NCBI GenBank assembly: GCA_964035795.1
Contig: OZ038322.1
Coordinates: forward strand, 6,252,925-6,316,924
Source of the DNA: Pterobdella sp. o SKG-2022
Taxonomy: Eukaryota > Annelida > Clitellata > Hirudinida > Piscicolidae
Reading direction: 5' to 3'
DNA: 64,000 nt
The notes under the pieces: model-generated
What the model was told of the DNA's origin: nothing
What the model saw: only the letters and a program-made list of their open reading frames with translations
The model's database searches: none
In this document: piece after piece, positions 27,025-38,365 of the stretch
Position numbering within the stretch: the stretch's first letter is position 1
Layout: the number at the start of each line of letters is the position of its first letter
Position numbers and translations under genes: made by a program

Positions 27025-28825
27025 GGACTAATTTGAGAAAATCATGCTTCACGAACAGTTATTAGTTTCTGAATCTCTTTAGGTATTAAAACAAAATTAG
27101 CAAAAAATCTGATTACTTTCTAAAACCTTCTGAATAGCGACAAAAACAAGCTTATTTTTCAGCTAGATTATGATTTTTGAATATTAGTCTCTAAAAATCA
27201 GTCAAAATGGATTGGCTACATTTCATTTTATTTCGAGAGTACATATTTCTTTTATCGCTCGCAAAAGTCATTTTATATTTAGACAAAACTTTGATACAAT
27301 CACCCTCGAAAATTGTATTTTTTATTAGTGTTCAAATTCTTGTTTATAGTTTCTTAATTCCTCTTTGGAGCTTTCATCATTGCTACAAAAACATTAAACT
27401 CGTGCTCTTAATATTTTTGCAGTTTGGTCAATGTTTCAAGTTTCATTTGTCGTTTCATAATTATTTTTTCCAAGTGCAATTTAGCCAATGCACTCCTTTT
27501 TAAATTAGTTATTGAAAATTTTGATTTTATAAAATTTTATATTCTATTATAATATTATATTAAATACTGTGGCTAACTATTTACGAGGAGACGCCAAAAG
27601 AACAAAAGCCCTATTTAGTTTCTATACCTAGCTATAACTTTAGGAACTATAACTTTCTTTACGTGTGAGCTTCATTTAGTTGAAATATAAAGAAAATTAT
27701 TTACGAACAATGAAAAATTTGGAAAATTATTAAATAATGATTATATATTATTATTATTATTATTCAATTTTTCAAAACAAAGTATTCTTTTTTAGCCACC
27801 AATCAAATACCTTTTTGTGAGTTTGTTGAGATGTGCGTGAAGGCTCTCCTAATGGGCTTTACGCCGTAAACCAACTTTGTCTCTGTGTAGGAAGCCTAAT
27901 ATTCATTATTTTTATAGTGGGTGCTACTAAAGTAATTAGGATAATCAGATTTATTTGTTATAAAATTTATCTAAATAATTTTTAAGTGAAAAATTTTTTT
28001 TCGAGATAAAAATTTAAAAAAAAAATTTATTCGATAGATTCATAGTTTTCTTTGACATTCTAGTTATTTCCTTTTTTTTCATTATTAATTTAAAATCAGT
28101 TTTTATTTCCAAATTTACAAAACTCTTCGAAAAAATACTCTAGATGTGTTTTTTGTAGAGGTTGTATCTATTTAAACTCAACCTTATTATGAAGTATAAT
28201 AGCCCAAATCAAATTATAAAGTCAACAGACATCTTACCAAACAACCTCATTAAACTTAATCTTATATAATTGGATAATTCTAGGTTTTCAATAATTCTTT
28301 TTTCTGATTTTTTTAACTTCTTTTACCATTCGAATTATATGACTTTTGACCCTTGAAGAAAAGCTATTGCATCTTATTTTTACCCCTTTCTCCAAAATCC
28401 AAAAAAGCCATGATTGTTTTAAAGATTGAAAATTATTACGTTAGTTGACGAAATTCCTAGATGATTTACAGCAGCTTCATGAATAATCACTGTGTCTTTG
28501 AACCACCTACCAATAGCTAATTTTATAAGGTTTTTTAGCTCTGAATAATTTTAAAAAAATTAAAACTCAAACATTTTAAACTTATTTATTAATTAAAAAC
28601 ATCTAAAAAACAACTGTTCAATTCAAAATACAGAAAGAACTAACGCAAATGTGAAAGGTAAGTTTGTTAAATAATTTAGCAACATAAGTAAAAACTAAAG
28701 AATAAAATTCACTAAATAATGAAATATAATTAATTAACTTAAGTGTAACCTGGAAATATGACGTCTAAAACATTTTTTGACAAAAAACATCAATTAAGAG
28801 AAATTTTTTATACATTTATTGAAAA
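27025..28825. other. gene-free stretch
   Basis: Very AT-rich; no recognised gene. The open frame at 27207-27503 encodes a hydrophobic low-complexity peptide with no similarity I know. An (ATT)n repeat lies near 27745-27760 and a copy of the AAGCTATAATTTTCC repeat starts at 28827. Confidence 0.45.
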
Positions 28826-28826
28826 T

Positions 28827-28869
28827 CAAAAGCTATAATTTTCCATAAGTTTGCCTCATCATAAAAAAA
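28827..28869 (+). repeat. copy of the CGATAAGTTTAG dispersed repeat
   Basis: AAAGCTATAATTTTCCATAA then GTTTGCCTCATCATAAAAA, between LINE fragments. Same family as at 19919. Confidence 0.6.
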
Positions 28870-28939
28870 CATAATTTTTTATTGCATTTTGAAAATTCTG
28901 GTGCTTCAGATGATTGGACAGAAATCTTTGCTGTTTCAA

Positions 28940-29170
28940 TTTTCTCTAATAAATAAAAATGATACTCTTGAGCATTGACGTGAGCAGCAGATTTTTTTCC
29001 TCTTCCTGAAATTTTATTAATGAACTTCCAAGTGTTTGATGAATTGCTTTTTGGATCCACGAGTTTTGCATTCCAATACTCTTTTTTCTTCTGTCTACAT
29101 AGTCTTCTGTATATCTGTTTCTGATTGACCCAGACTTCTAAATCAACTAAACATTTGTTTTTTGTGTATC
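28940..29170 (-). mobile_element. LINE fragment (segment before the RT)
   Basis: The minus strand reads KQIYRRLCRQKKKEYWNAKL, then NTWKFINKISGRGKKS. These match the stretch between endonuclease and RT in Jockey/CR1-type LINEs (W-K-.-I-N-.-.-.-G-R). It is short and dead. Confidence 0.6.
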
Positions 29171-29239
29171 TACTTTAAAGATATTGACCTCATAGTTGAA
29201 AACGACAAGGTTGTTAAATCATGTATCAATATGATAAAC

Positions 29240-30112
29240 AAACTTTTTAGAAATGGAACCTTAGATGCAACCTGTCTAAAACAAAATCACCAATCTCGAA
29301 AAAAGCAAAGATGAATCGTGGAGACTCACAAAAAATCTTGGCTCGTTTCTAGGAGATGACGAAGACAGTAAAAGAAGACAGACACTCTCTTCTATCACGT
29401 TTGGAAAGCTATCAAACTTTAGGAAAAGGTTAAAGGAGTGTTAGAAAGATGAAAAATCAATCTCTACAAAGCCTTAGTTTTTCCTATACTTTCATATTAC
29501 TGTGGAATATGGGCTCTCAAAACAAAATCTTGGCAACTCATTGATGCCCACCACAGGAAACAACTAGGAAAACTAATGGGCATTACTTACCCTAGAGTTA
29601 TCAGTAACAAGGATTTTTATGAAAAAACCAAAAGTAATCCTACAAGCCAACATGCCGCTAAACTACGGTGAAGTCTGTTAAGTCACATTCTAAGATCGGA
29701 TGATAGCTTGCCAGCCAGGAAAGCAATGAAGATATACTTCAAAAATATTGTAAAAAAATACCCTGGCTTCAGAAAAAGACCTCGTATAACATTACCAACT
29801 GTCTTATCAGAAGACCTAGAGCCGAAACAATTGCTTCACGTGAAAACCTCAAAATACCACTAAAGCTATCTACTATGGACGATTTAACTGAACTTCAAAA
29901 GATAGCAATGGAAACTTCTTTTTTAAAACAATTAACCTCAACTGTTCCTTCCAACAATAATCCCATTTTATTTTCTCCTTCTGATTGTTGCCCGGCAATA
30001 TATTCAATATATACATTTTGATTCTTATTTTAATTTTACTATGATGCCTTTAATAAAAGTAAAAATAATAATAATAACAACAACAACAACAATAATAATA
30101 ATAATAATACAT
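29240..30112 (+). mobile_element. LINE RT C-terminus with A-rich trinucleotide tail
   Basis: The plus strand reads LYKALVFPILSYYCGIWALK, then HHRKQLGKLMGITYPR, then AKLR.SLLSHILRSDDSLPA and GFRKRPRITLPTVLSEDL, with several stops. It ends in an AAT/AAC trinucleotide repeat at about 30062-30111. A second C-terminal copy of the same family follows at 30195. Confidence 0.7.
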
Positions 30113-30194
30113 TAAAGAGACACTGAGAAAAATTTCATTTCAAGCAAAGCTTTTCAAAAACATGTTTTTATCGTTACTGTTCTTATGTTTATTT

Positions 30195-30475
30195 ATTCGT
30201 GTTAACTAGTGAAAAGTGAGCAAGACTCAGAAGACTAGGTTTACTAGGCCATATCTTAAAAGATGATCTGCACACACACACCCAAAAAGCCATGGACAAG
30301 TACTTTGACGCACCATACATACCCAACAAAAAAAAATATAAAACCACCTTGGCTTCAGTGCTAGAAAATGACTTCACATGTATGGAAACCCATTCAACAA
30401 AGAGAAAACCTGGAAAAACTAAGAATGCTGGCAGCTGACAGAAAGATGTGGAAAAAGCAAATCAACAAATGAATT
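30195..30475 (+). mobile_element. second copy of the same LINE C-terminus
   Basis: The plus strand reads RLGLLGHILKDDLHTHTQKA, then MDKYFDAPYIPNKKKYKTTL, then KRKPGKTKNAGS. This parallels the LLSHILRSDDSLPARKAM-IYF block of the element just upstream. It is frameshifted. Confidence 0.6.
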
Positions 30476-30760
30476 CATTTTTTGTCAGTTATATTTGATT
30501 TAAAATGAATTTTTATTAATAATAAATAACTCGTATATTCTATAAGGTTGTACGGACATCTCTAATGAACAGACCCAGACTTCTCGCTGCTAACACAGTG
30601 AATGAATTTTTTTGTACTGTTAAAAATTTTGAATCAATATAAATGAATTTTAATTAAATTTTTGTGTAAATATTTTTTAACATTAAAAAGCGTTTCGTAA
30701 ACGTTTTTGCCCAGTCGTAACTGAGTTCGCTTTTATGCATATGTAATTGAATGTTTGAAA

Positions 30761-33700
30761 ATGTCAAGAAAAGATGGAGCTTATAAAGTAATTTATAAAT
30801 TAAGTTTAAATTGTTTCAGAAAACTATTTTTTTGTTTCAAATATTTTCAGTTTTCAGTATTTTGCTTATAAGTCATAACAAACTACTATTCTATTTTTAC
30901 AGATTAATTATTCAAAATTGATCGATGTTAAGCAAGTGAAGATAAAGTATAACGTCATAGCAATACTTAAATATATTGACGGAAATATCAAGGAAGCTAG
31001 TGGTTTTAAAACTGGCAAGTCTTATCGAAATCAAGTTTCTTAAATAACTACCTTTACTCTAAAAACATTGACAAATCATGTTGAAATTTATATTTTTCAG
31101 ATGTCAGTAGATATGGGTCTATAACAGATGAATCAATATTCTGTAGTGAAGCTTCAAAATTAAGCTGTAATTTTTTTTGTGACTCCCATGATGTCCTGCA
31201 GGCACTTGAGCCATTTGTTATCATCATGTTCCATCGAATTAAGGTTTCAATATTTTGAAATATATTTTAAATTAGCTTAAATATCTCTATTCTATAATTT
31301 CTGAACACTATGATATAACTTCTAGTTTTTTTTTCAAGTAGGTAGTTTCTTTTTGAATGACTATATTTTATCAAGCTCAAACCATTTAAACTAATCTTGA
31401 AACTTACAATGGCATGCAGGTGGATATGTATAAAGATAATCTGAAAGCATTAGCATCCAAAAGGTGTGGCACATCGTGGGCTTTGTTTTCAGGAGATGTT
31501 GAAGCTGATTTCAATTGCTTGAGTTCCTCTGTCAACAAAACAATTATTCTGAGTGACAATGAAAAAAATCGGGTTTGATCGCTGCTTATTTAGTATAAAC
31601 TTTTTCAGAGACATATGCATTTTTTATAATATTTTACAACAAAAAACATAGAATTTGAGGAATTTTAAAAAATATTTATTCACATCAAAAGCCATAGTTT
31701 TCGATAAGTTTAGCTAAGATCTTATGATAGACTTATCGAAAATTATGTTTCGATGCTCAATAAATGTTTTGAAAAATTTTGAGGGTTTTTGTCGAAAAAT
31801 ATTTTAACATTTTAAATTGATACACTTAGATAAGTGATTTAAGAAGATGGTTGACAATGCACAAAGATACTATGATGTGAGTCATTATACTGATAAAATC
31901 GATTTTTATTTTAGTTTTATATAAAAAATAAGTTTATCACATTTGTTCAAGCAAAAAATCAGCTTCACATATAATGTTTTTTCAAGGTAAAATATTGAAG
32001 ACTTTTTAAACACTATCTATGACTTGTTTAAACATTTTCGAATATTAAGTATTTTTGTTTAAAACTTAGAAGCTTTTCTTTAACAGCATAAAATTTTGGA
32101 GTTTTTTTTAGCTTCTAAGTCATTAAATAAAAGTTGTTATTCAATAATTTTTTTTATATTTTTTATTAATTAAATTTATCATGAAACTTCAGAATTACTT
32201 ATGTACTAAGTATTTATGAATATTAATACTTACCTTAAAATAATTTCAAACTCATCTCACATCAATCTAGCTGCAGTGAAAACCCATACTATGAAGCAGC
32301 ATTGTCCCAAGTCAGACCTGGCCTCATCTTCCGACTTCCATGCTTGGTATGTCCCATATATTAACACTTCATGCCAAAATATGATGCTTATTATAATGTG
32401 TAAGAACAATCATTATAGCATAGAATATCCTGATGAAGTAATTTCGCAAGACAAACTTAAATTCTCTAGGGGTTGCTTGAGAAGATAAGTTTGTCTTGCA
32501 AAATGCTTTGTGAAGTTTTGTTTAATAAATACATTGTGTTTGTTTTTCATACAACAATCATTGTGGTTATCTTCATTTTCAACATTTTAACGATTTTAAC
32601 CATAATAGTAATGCTAATTTATAAGGAGCTGATTATAACTAAAATTTTTTTTTCAAAAAGTTTTAAACAACATCTGTTTGACTACATTAAATTTTCTATT
32701 ATTAAATTTGTAGCCATCGCTTTGCACTATATAGAAAAGCGCTATATGGATCCACTTTGTATAAAATTGCAGTGCAAAGCATAAAATATTGTTTTTAGAT
32801 TTTGAAAGTGGAGAAAGATGAAGCTAGGGGCGTGTGTTGTTTATATGTGGTGGATGGCAGTGCTCCCAAGGAGTGAGTTGAGTCATATGAGGATTTTTGC
32901 TTTTATAGACCATTTTCGTGTCCTAAGGGCTAAAATATTTGTGCAAAGTATTCACATTATAACATTATCAAAGACTAAATAAAATGCAAGTTGTTATAAA
33001 GAAATTAGTTTAATGAAAATTCAAGTTGAAGTCAACTGATGGATACGAAGATTTCTATAACTTGAGCTCACATTATCAAGTAATGAAAAGCTTCGTTTTA
33101 TTGAGTTGACAAGTTTTTGGTTTGAAGTTTTTTGTTTTGGGCTAATTTAGTTCTTCATATTAGCATAAGGGTTTCATTCACCATTTTTGATTTGAGGGTA
33201 TACTTTACAGGAGCATGGAAACGTTTGAGTTAAGCTTAGATGCAATATCAAAAATCACCAAAACGTCAAACATTGTGAAAGTAATAGACAGTACTAATAA
33301 AGTCTTCAATCCTAATTCGCTAGCTGGTCAATTCAAGTATTTAGTTCTACATGCTTTTGAAGAGAATTTCAAAATCAATGAAGTCAATGGAACAAGACTG
33401 AAGCTCAAACTGATAAATGAAATGATGGATTTGAATGAAAGCCAGTTGAGTCTCCTCAAATACAGGCTTCACTACATTGACAACAGTCCCACCACAAGCT
33501 CTGACCAACATGTCAACGAACCAAATACAGAAAAATTTAAAAATGAAATAATTCGGGATAATCCTTTTGACATCAGAAATGAAAATTTGTCAAAAGATAT
33601 TAGCCGTTATGAACATCGTATTGAGGAAATCATGGGACAACCTATATCAAAAATTAGCTCCATCAAAAACAATGATTTTAACAATAAAGAAAATCTCCCG

Positions 33701-35604
33701 AAACAAGTCAAATCCAATAATAATGATATTATTAACCAAAATGAAGTTGAATTGCGTGTTAATAGGCTTAATACAAGAAATTACATGAATTATCTTGCTT
33801 CATATGATTACAACAATGCCCCTTTAACGGAAAACTCTTTGAATCTTTTCACATATACCCAGTCAGAAGCCGATGAGTCTGTCACTGAAGATGAAACTAA
33901 TAAAAATAATCAGTTCCCAAATACCACTTCTCCAAACAATGAAAGTAACGGAAAGATACTTTTTGAAAGTTTCATGAACGACTCTTTCACAGAAGACAAC
34001 GTGCGCTTCACTAAATTAAAAAAAACGCTTGAAGAAAATTTGGTTAAAGACATTGACAAAGTTTTTTTCTCGAACAAACGTTTTTCTACCTCAACTCAAC
34101 AAAATCCTGATTCAGTTAGTCCTAGTCATCCTCGCACCCCTTTCAACCATTTATTTGTCGACCACTCTTGCGACAATCAAAAAATGACTTTTAGTAACAA
34201 AGCTGCTTGTACTTTCCCTAAAGAAGGTTTTAATGATGACATTTTCAGAAGATTTCCAACAAAAAGACAAAAAAATGAAATTGATTTTTTATTTGGTAAT
34301 ATTTTCTTTCAAATTTTCCTAAATTTACTTCAAATCTTAGCAATATGAATCTCTATATGAAAATATATTTAAATTATACATATATTAATTTGAGTTCAAA
34401 TGCTGATGATCAGATCATAGAAGAATCCCTAAGACATTCACCTCCGATGAGTGCCTGGGTGCAAGTTTCAGTAAGGTTAAACGAATTCTCAAGTACCCTT
34501 ATACCGCTAATTTCAAGGTTATGAACACCAATTATGAAATATATCTCATTTTTAATGAAAAATTAAAAATTTTTAGGAAAGTAAAAGTATTATAAAATAA
34601 TATCGATAATAATAATAATAAATATATAGTAATAATGGAGCTGATGATATGGTCTTTTAATAAAAAACTAAAAATAAAAAAAAATTATTATCTTTATTAA
34701 TATTATATCAACATTCTCCATTGCAACAGATCAAAGGCTTATTTGTGGATTATGAGCCAAAGGTTCAGAAAGGCCGATATCCCTACATTGTTTGGCGGTG
34801 CAGTGAATGCTCTTTCATGTTATTCTTTGTTACATGTCTTTAATGATTTTGTTATACATTTGATTCATTGGTCATTGTAGAAGTCCGTTGGATGATATCA
34901 ACGAAATGCGCCTGTCTAGAGAAATCGATAAATGGTGATTAGACTTGAAAACTATTTTGAACGTTTTTTCTAATTTATTTTTTCCTATTTTTTCAACGTT
35001 ATTAAGGATTCTCAGCCAATACGAATACAAAAATAATCTTCTCTGTCCCAAATGCCAAAGTGAGATTTGAATTTAATTCTATTGATTTTCTTATGTTTAT
35101 TTATTCTTTAAAATAACAGATATTTTTGAGTTGGCCTACAATTTCGAAGTCATCCTTATGGATTTAAAAGACAATGATAAAGAAAATGATACTGACACTA
35201 ATGTTCTTCGCGCAGTTTTAACCAAGAAACATGCTGTTAGTATTTAAGAATTGATGTTTCATTTTTTATTTGCTTTCTCTTAGGTTTTTTTCCCAATTTA
35301 AAAGTTATTTTAAAAATTTTCACAGATCAATTTTTTGGGCGGCATCAAACCAATTGATGTCTTATCGTATAAAAAAAGTTTCGAAAAATTGAAAAAAAGA
35401 TTTGAAAGTTTGCAGAGTAGAGTTGTTATATGCAATATTTGTTCTTTTGATGAACATGACAAAGTGTATGCTGACGATGGTGAAACCGCTTATTTATCAA
35501 ATGATGCAAATAATGGACATGAAATTTCAAATATTGAAAAAACTAAAAATGTACCTAAAAACAGAAAGTATATGATTTTTGACACCTTTCTTATCTCAAA
35601 ATAA
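30761..35604 (+). CDS. POT1: protection of telomeres protein 1 (POT1) homologue
   Basis: POT1 binds telomeric single-stranded G-rich DNA and joins shelterin. I assemble 14 exons: 30761-30787, 30903-31014, 31101-31243, 31420-31572, 31830-31876, 32271-32346, 32799-32872, 33211-34295, 34421-34470, 34730-34797, 34881-34934, 35007-35059, 35120-35235, 35326-35604; total 2337 bases, 778 aa, phases continuous. OB1 (about 10-145) holds YNVIAILKYI and EPFVIIMFHRIKVDMYKDNL, aligning with the human VRFHRLKIQVYK region. OB2 (about 160-310) begins ILKVEKDEARGVCCLYVVDG. A polar linker of roughly 260 residues follows. The C-terminal OB3 (about 575-778) holds LLCPKC (C643, C646), then NFEVILMD, and ends KYMIFDTF, like the human end YQIFDT. 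The family call rests on remembered motifs. Intron 2 uses a GC donor. Exons 9-11 have alternative splice sites (34414; 34797), so that stretch is less sure. Confidence 0.8.
31686..31748. repeat. palindromic copy of the CGATAAGTTTAG repeat in POT1 intron 4
   Basis: Two arms, CATAGTTTTCGATAAGT at about 31692 and ACTTATCGAAAATTATG at about 31731, are reverse complements with one mismatch, separated by about 20 bases. The arm is the core of a short family also seen at 19919, 28827, 55259 and 58265. Confidence 0.7.
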
Positions 35605-35786
35605 ATTTACGATACAATTTAAAACATTTTTACTTTTAGACTTACATTTAAATTTTTTACTAATGCCAAATGTCTTTCCTAACAAATAAAATAAGCTCGA
35701 AACATGTTTTGACTTGAAGAATTGATTAAAAAATAAAATCTGTTTCTATGAACTTAGTCGTAAAATTGCAATAATAGTCAGTTAAG

Positions 35787-37837
35787 ATGGATATTATCCA
35801 AATATGTTTTTTAACCTTTTTATGGTCTGTTTTGATTATTTTGGCGACGGTCTTGTTGAGTTTTCTAAAAATAAGTTCTCTGATGAGAAATAAAAAAAGC
35901 AACATTTTGTATGTAATCTCACACCCTGATGATGAATGCATGTTTTTTGCTCCATCAATCCTCAAACTTTCTTCAAAACATTCTATATATCTTTTATGTC
36001 TTTCTAATGGTTTGCATTTAAGTTTTAAAATTTTTCAATTCATTTCATAAATTAATTAAAAAATTGCACTTATTTATCAAGCTTATAGTTAAGATTTTCA
36101 TCAATGCTCACTCACAACAGGGGACTATTATAGTAATGGTATCATAAGAGAAAAAGAATTGCTGAGAAGCTGTTCATTGTTGAACATTAACAGAACCAGA
36201 ATTAAAATTATCAACCACAAGTTAACATTTTGTGACATCTTGATAAACTTAAAAAACTGTGTTTCATCTTGAAAAATATGTTAACATGAAGAATTAAAAA
36301 ACTAATTTAATAACTCTCCAAACTAAAAATGATTGAAAAAATTCAAAATTATTGTTAGAGATCTGCCAGACCATCCACTGAAGGTCTGGGATGATGAGCT
36401 AGTAGCAACCTTAGTTGAGGATCATGTCAAAAAGTGGAACATAAGCACTGTAAGCATGAAATTTAGAAAATTCAAGCTAATTACGAGTAAAATATTATGA
36501 ATTATGGCCTATAAATGAGTATTTTAATGGCAAGGTTTCACTTCATCTTATTGATATTGAAGAATTATTCTTAAATTCTGGAATTTAATTTTCAAATATT
36601 TTTGAATACTAAACTTAATGCTATTTTTTTAAAATAATTCATTGATTAGTTAATTTATAAATTTATTTAAACAAATAATTCATTGATTATTTAAGTTAAA
36701 AATTTATTTTTAAAAGCTATTTATTAACTAAATTTTTCATAGAATAAAGTATTAATGAGATGATGTATTTGCACAAGGTGATAACATTTGATGAGTATGG
36801 TGTGAGTGGCCATTCAAACCACAAGGCAACATTTTCTGGAATCAGGTGCCCACTCCTTAATTAACCCTTGATTACTGGTTTATTCATAATTAATTGAATA
36901 TTTTGATTTCAAAATTCATTATGTAGCAGTTTTTGAGGTTTTAGTTGCAAAATATCAAGTTTAATATTTAAAATTTTATTAGTGAAATTTCTCATATTGC
37001 TTTTGATTGTAAATCCATCGAGGTTCAAACTATCCATATTAATATCTCAAAACCAATTAAATAAAACAATAATAATCGATATATAACAAAAACGCTATAA
37101 AGGACCTAATTGCTATTTATCAATAATTTAAAATTATCCCTATTTAACAGAAAACTTTTTGAGTCAAACTCTACAAAGCTGGATGTCTTCACATTAACAT
37201 CACATAATGTTTTGAGGAAGTATTCGTCAATCTTTGATGTGGTTTTCACCTTGCTAACAAAAGGAAAACACGTTTTTCTCTCCAATCTCTATCAATTCAA
37301 TTTAGCACAGGTAGTTATTATGGGAGTTTTTATTTAACTTGATATACAATGAAGTTTATTTATAAAGAATTGTATTATTGATAGGTTTTTAAGTTTATTC
37401 TATCAGATTCGATTCATTGTGTTAGATTTTTTAAAAAGTATTATTTTATTTTTAAACTTCAAAAATGAAGAATTTTTTCAACAACTTTCTTAAATAACAT
37501 TAGATACCAATATTTTATGACAAAGGGAAAACTTATCAGAAACTATAGTTTTCATGTTTTCTATTATAATTCATCACAGTGTTAGCCTACAAATATGTGA
37601 TAAATACACACTTGTTGTCTTACTTCATAATATATAATAAGCACAATAGTTCACACCATTACTATTATCTAAGTTGACCATAATACTCCTATTAATACCA
37701 TTTTATATGTTAGCCACTATGCATTATGACCGCAGAGAGCTATGTTGAGTTATAAGAGTCAGATGGTGTGGTTCCGATACTTGTACATCACATGCTCCAG
37801 ATACATGATATTGAATGATTTGAAGAAGATGCAGTAG
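35787..37837 (+). CDS. PIGL: N-acetylglucosaminyl-phosphatidylinositol de-N-acetylase
   Basis: PIGL removes the acetyl group from GlcNAc-PI on the cytoplasmic face of the ER, the second step of GPI-anchor synthesis. Six exons: 35787-36009, 36121-36220, 36359-36449, 36778-36845, 37151-37310, 37736-37837; phases match; 247 aa (human 252). An N-terminal membrane anchor spans about residues 5-29. The metal-binding motif is SHPDDE (H46, D48, D49), followed by MFFAPS. Exon 2 gives GDYYSNGIIREKELLRSC, exon 4 EYGVSGHSNH (second catalytic loop), exon 5 LTSHNVLRKY and exon 6 KSQMVWFRYLYITCSRYM, all aligning with the human enzyme. The ATG is the first in the frame and directly precedes the membrane span. 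It starts only 182 bases after the POT1 stop on the same strand. Intact. Confidence 0.95.
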
Positions 37838-38365
37838 GAATTATCATTACATTGCCATTATATCGTTTGACTTCTTTCATAATGAGGGTTTTGGCTACAG
37901 ATTCAAACTTATTGTGAAACAGGCATTGGTTTCAGGATGGCTTAGCCAATTGTGATATTTTCTCAATCTATTATATATAAAGCTTATAACATTTTATATA
38001 GCTTTCTAATTTATTAAAAAATCTTTGAAATTTATTTGAGAAATCTTTAGAATTAAAATTTTCAAATTACTTCGATCAAAAACTTTTCAATTTTTTTATT
38101 AGTTTACATTCCGTATTAGTTCTTCCACTTCATATAACCTCACGTTGAATGATGGTGTGATAACATTAATTTATTGTTTGAAACCTGTATTGGCCACTCA
38201 ATATAAGTTTTTATACATATGAAATAACATTGATATGGTTCAAAACAAATAAAAGTTTCTCAAATTAAATATAATAGTTAATAAAGTTTGGAATTTATTA
38301 AAAAAAACCGCCGAAAAATAGATTTTTTTTTTACCTTTGTATCCTTCGTATAAGATTACCCCCTT
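37838..38365. other. convergent intergenic region PIGL / lifeguard gene
   Basis: The 3' ends of PIGL (plus) and the lifeguard gene (minus) face each other across 528 bases. AT-rich, with no other feature recognised; it should contain both polyadenylation regions. Confidence 0.6.

Noticed and set aside
27207..27503. A 98-codon hydrophobic open frame
   Set aside because: Low-complexity Phe/Leu/Ile sequence expected by chance from T-rich DNA; no conserved feature.
32473..32784. A hydrophobic 103-codon frame that looks like a membrane protein
   Set aside because: It lies inside POT1 intron 6, is AT-driven Ile/Phe-rich sequence and has no similarity or splice support.
34414..34470. Alternative POT1 exon 9 acceptor at 34414
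   Set aside because: It leaves phase 1, which does not fit exon 10 at 34730; the acceptor giving 34421 keeps the frame to the end.
36983..37022. An extra PIGL exon (GAAATTTCTCATATTGC...)
   Set aside because: Including it shifts the frame and puts a stop at the start of the following exon; skipping it gives a gap-free alignment to human PIGL.
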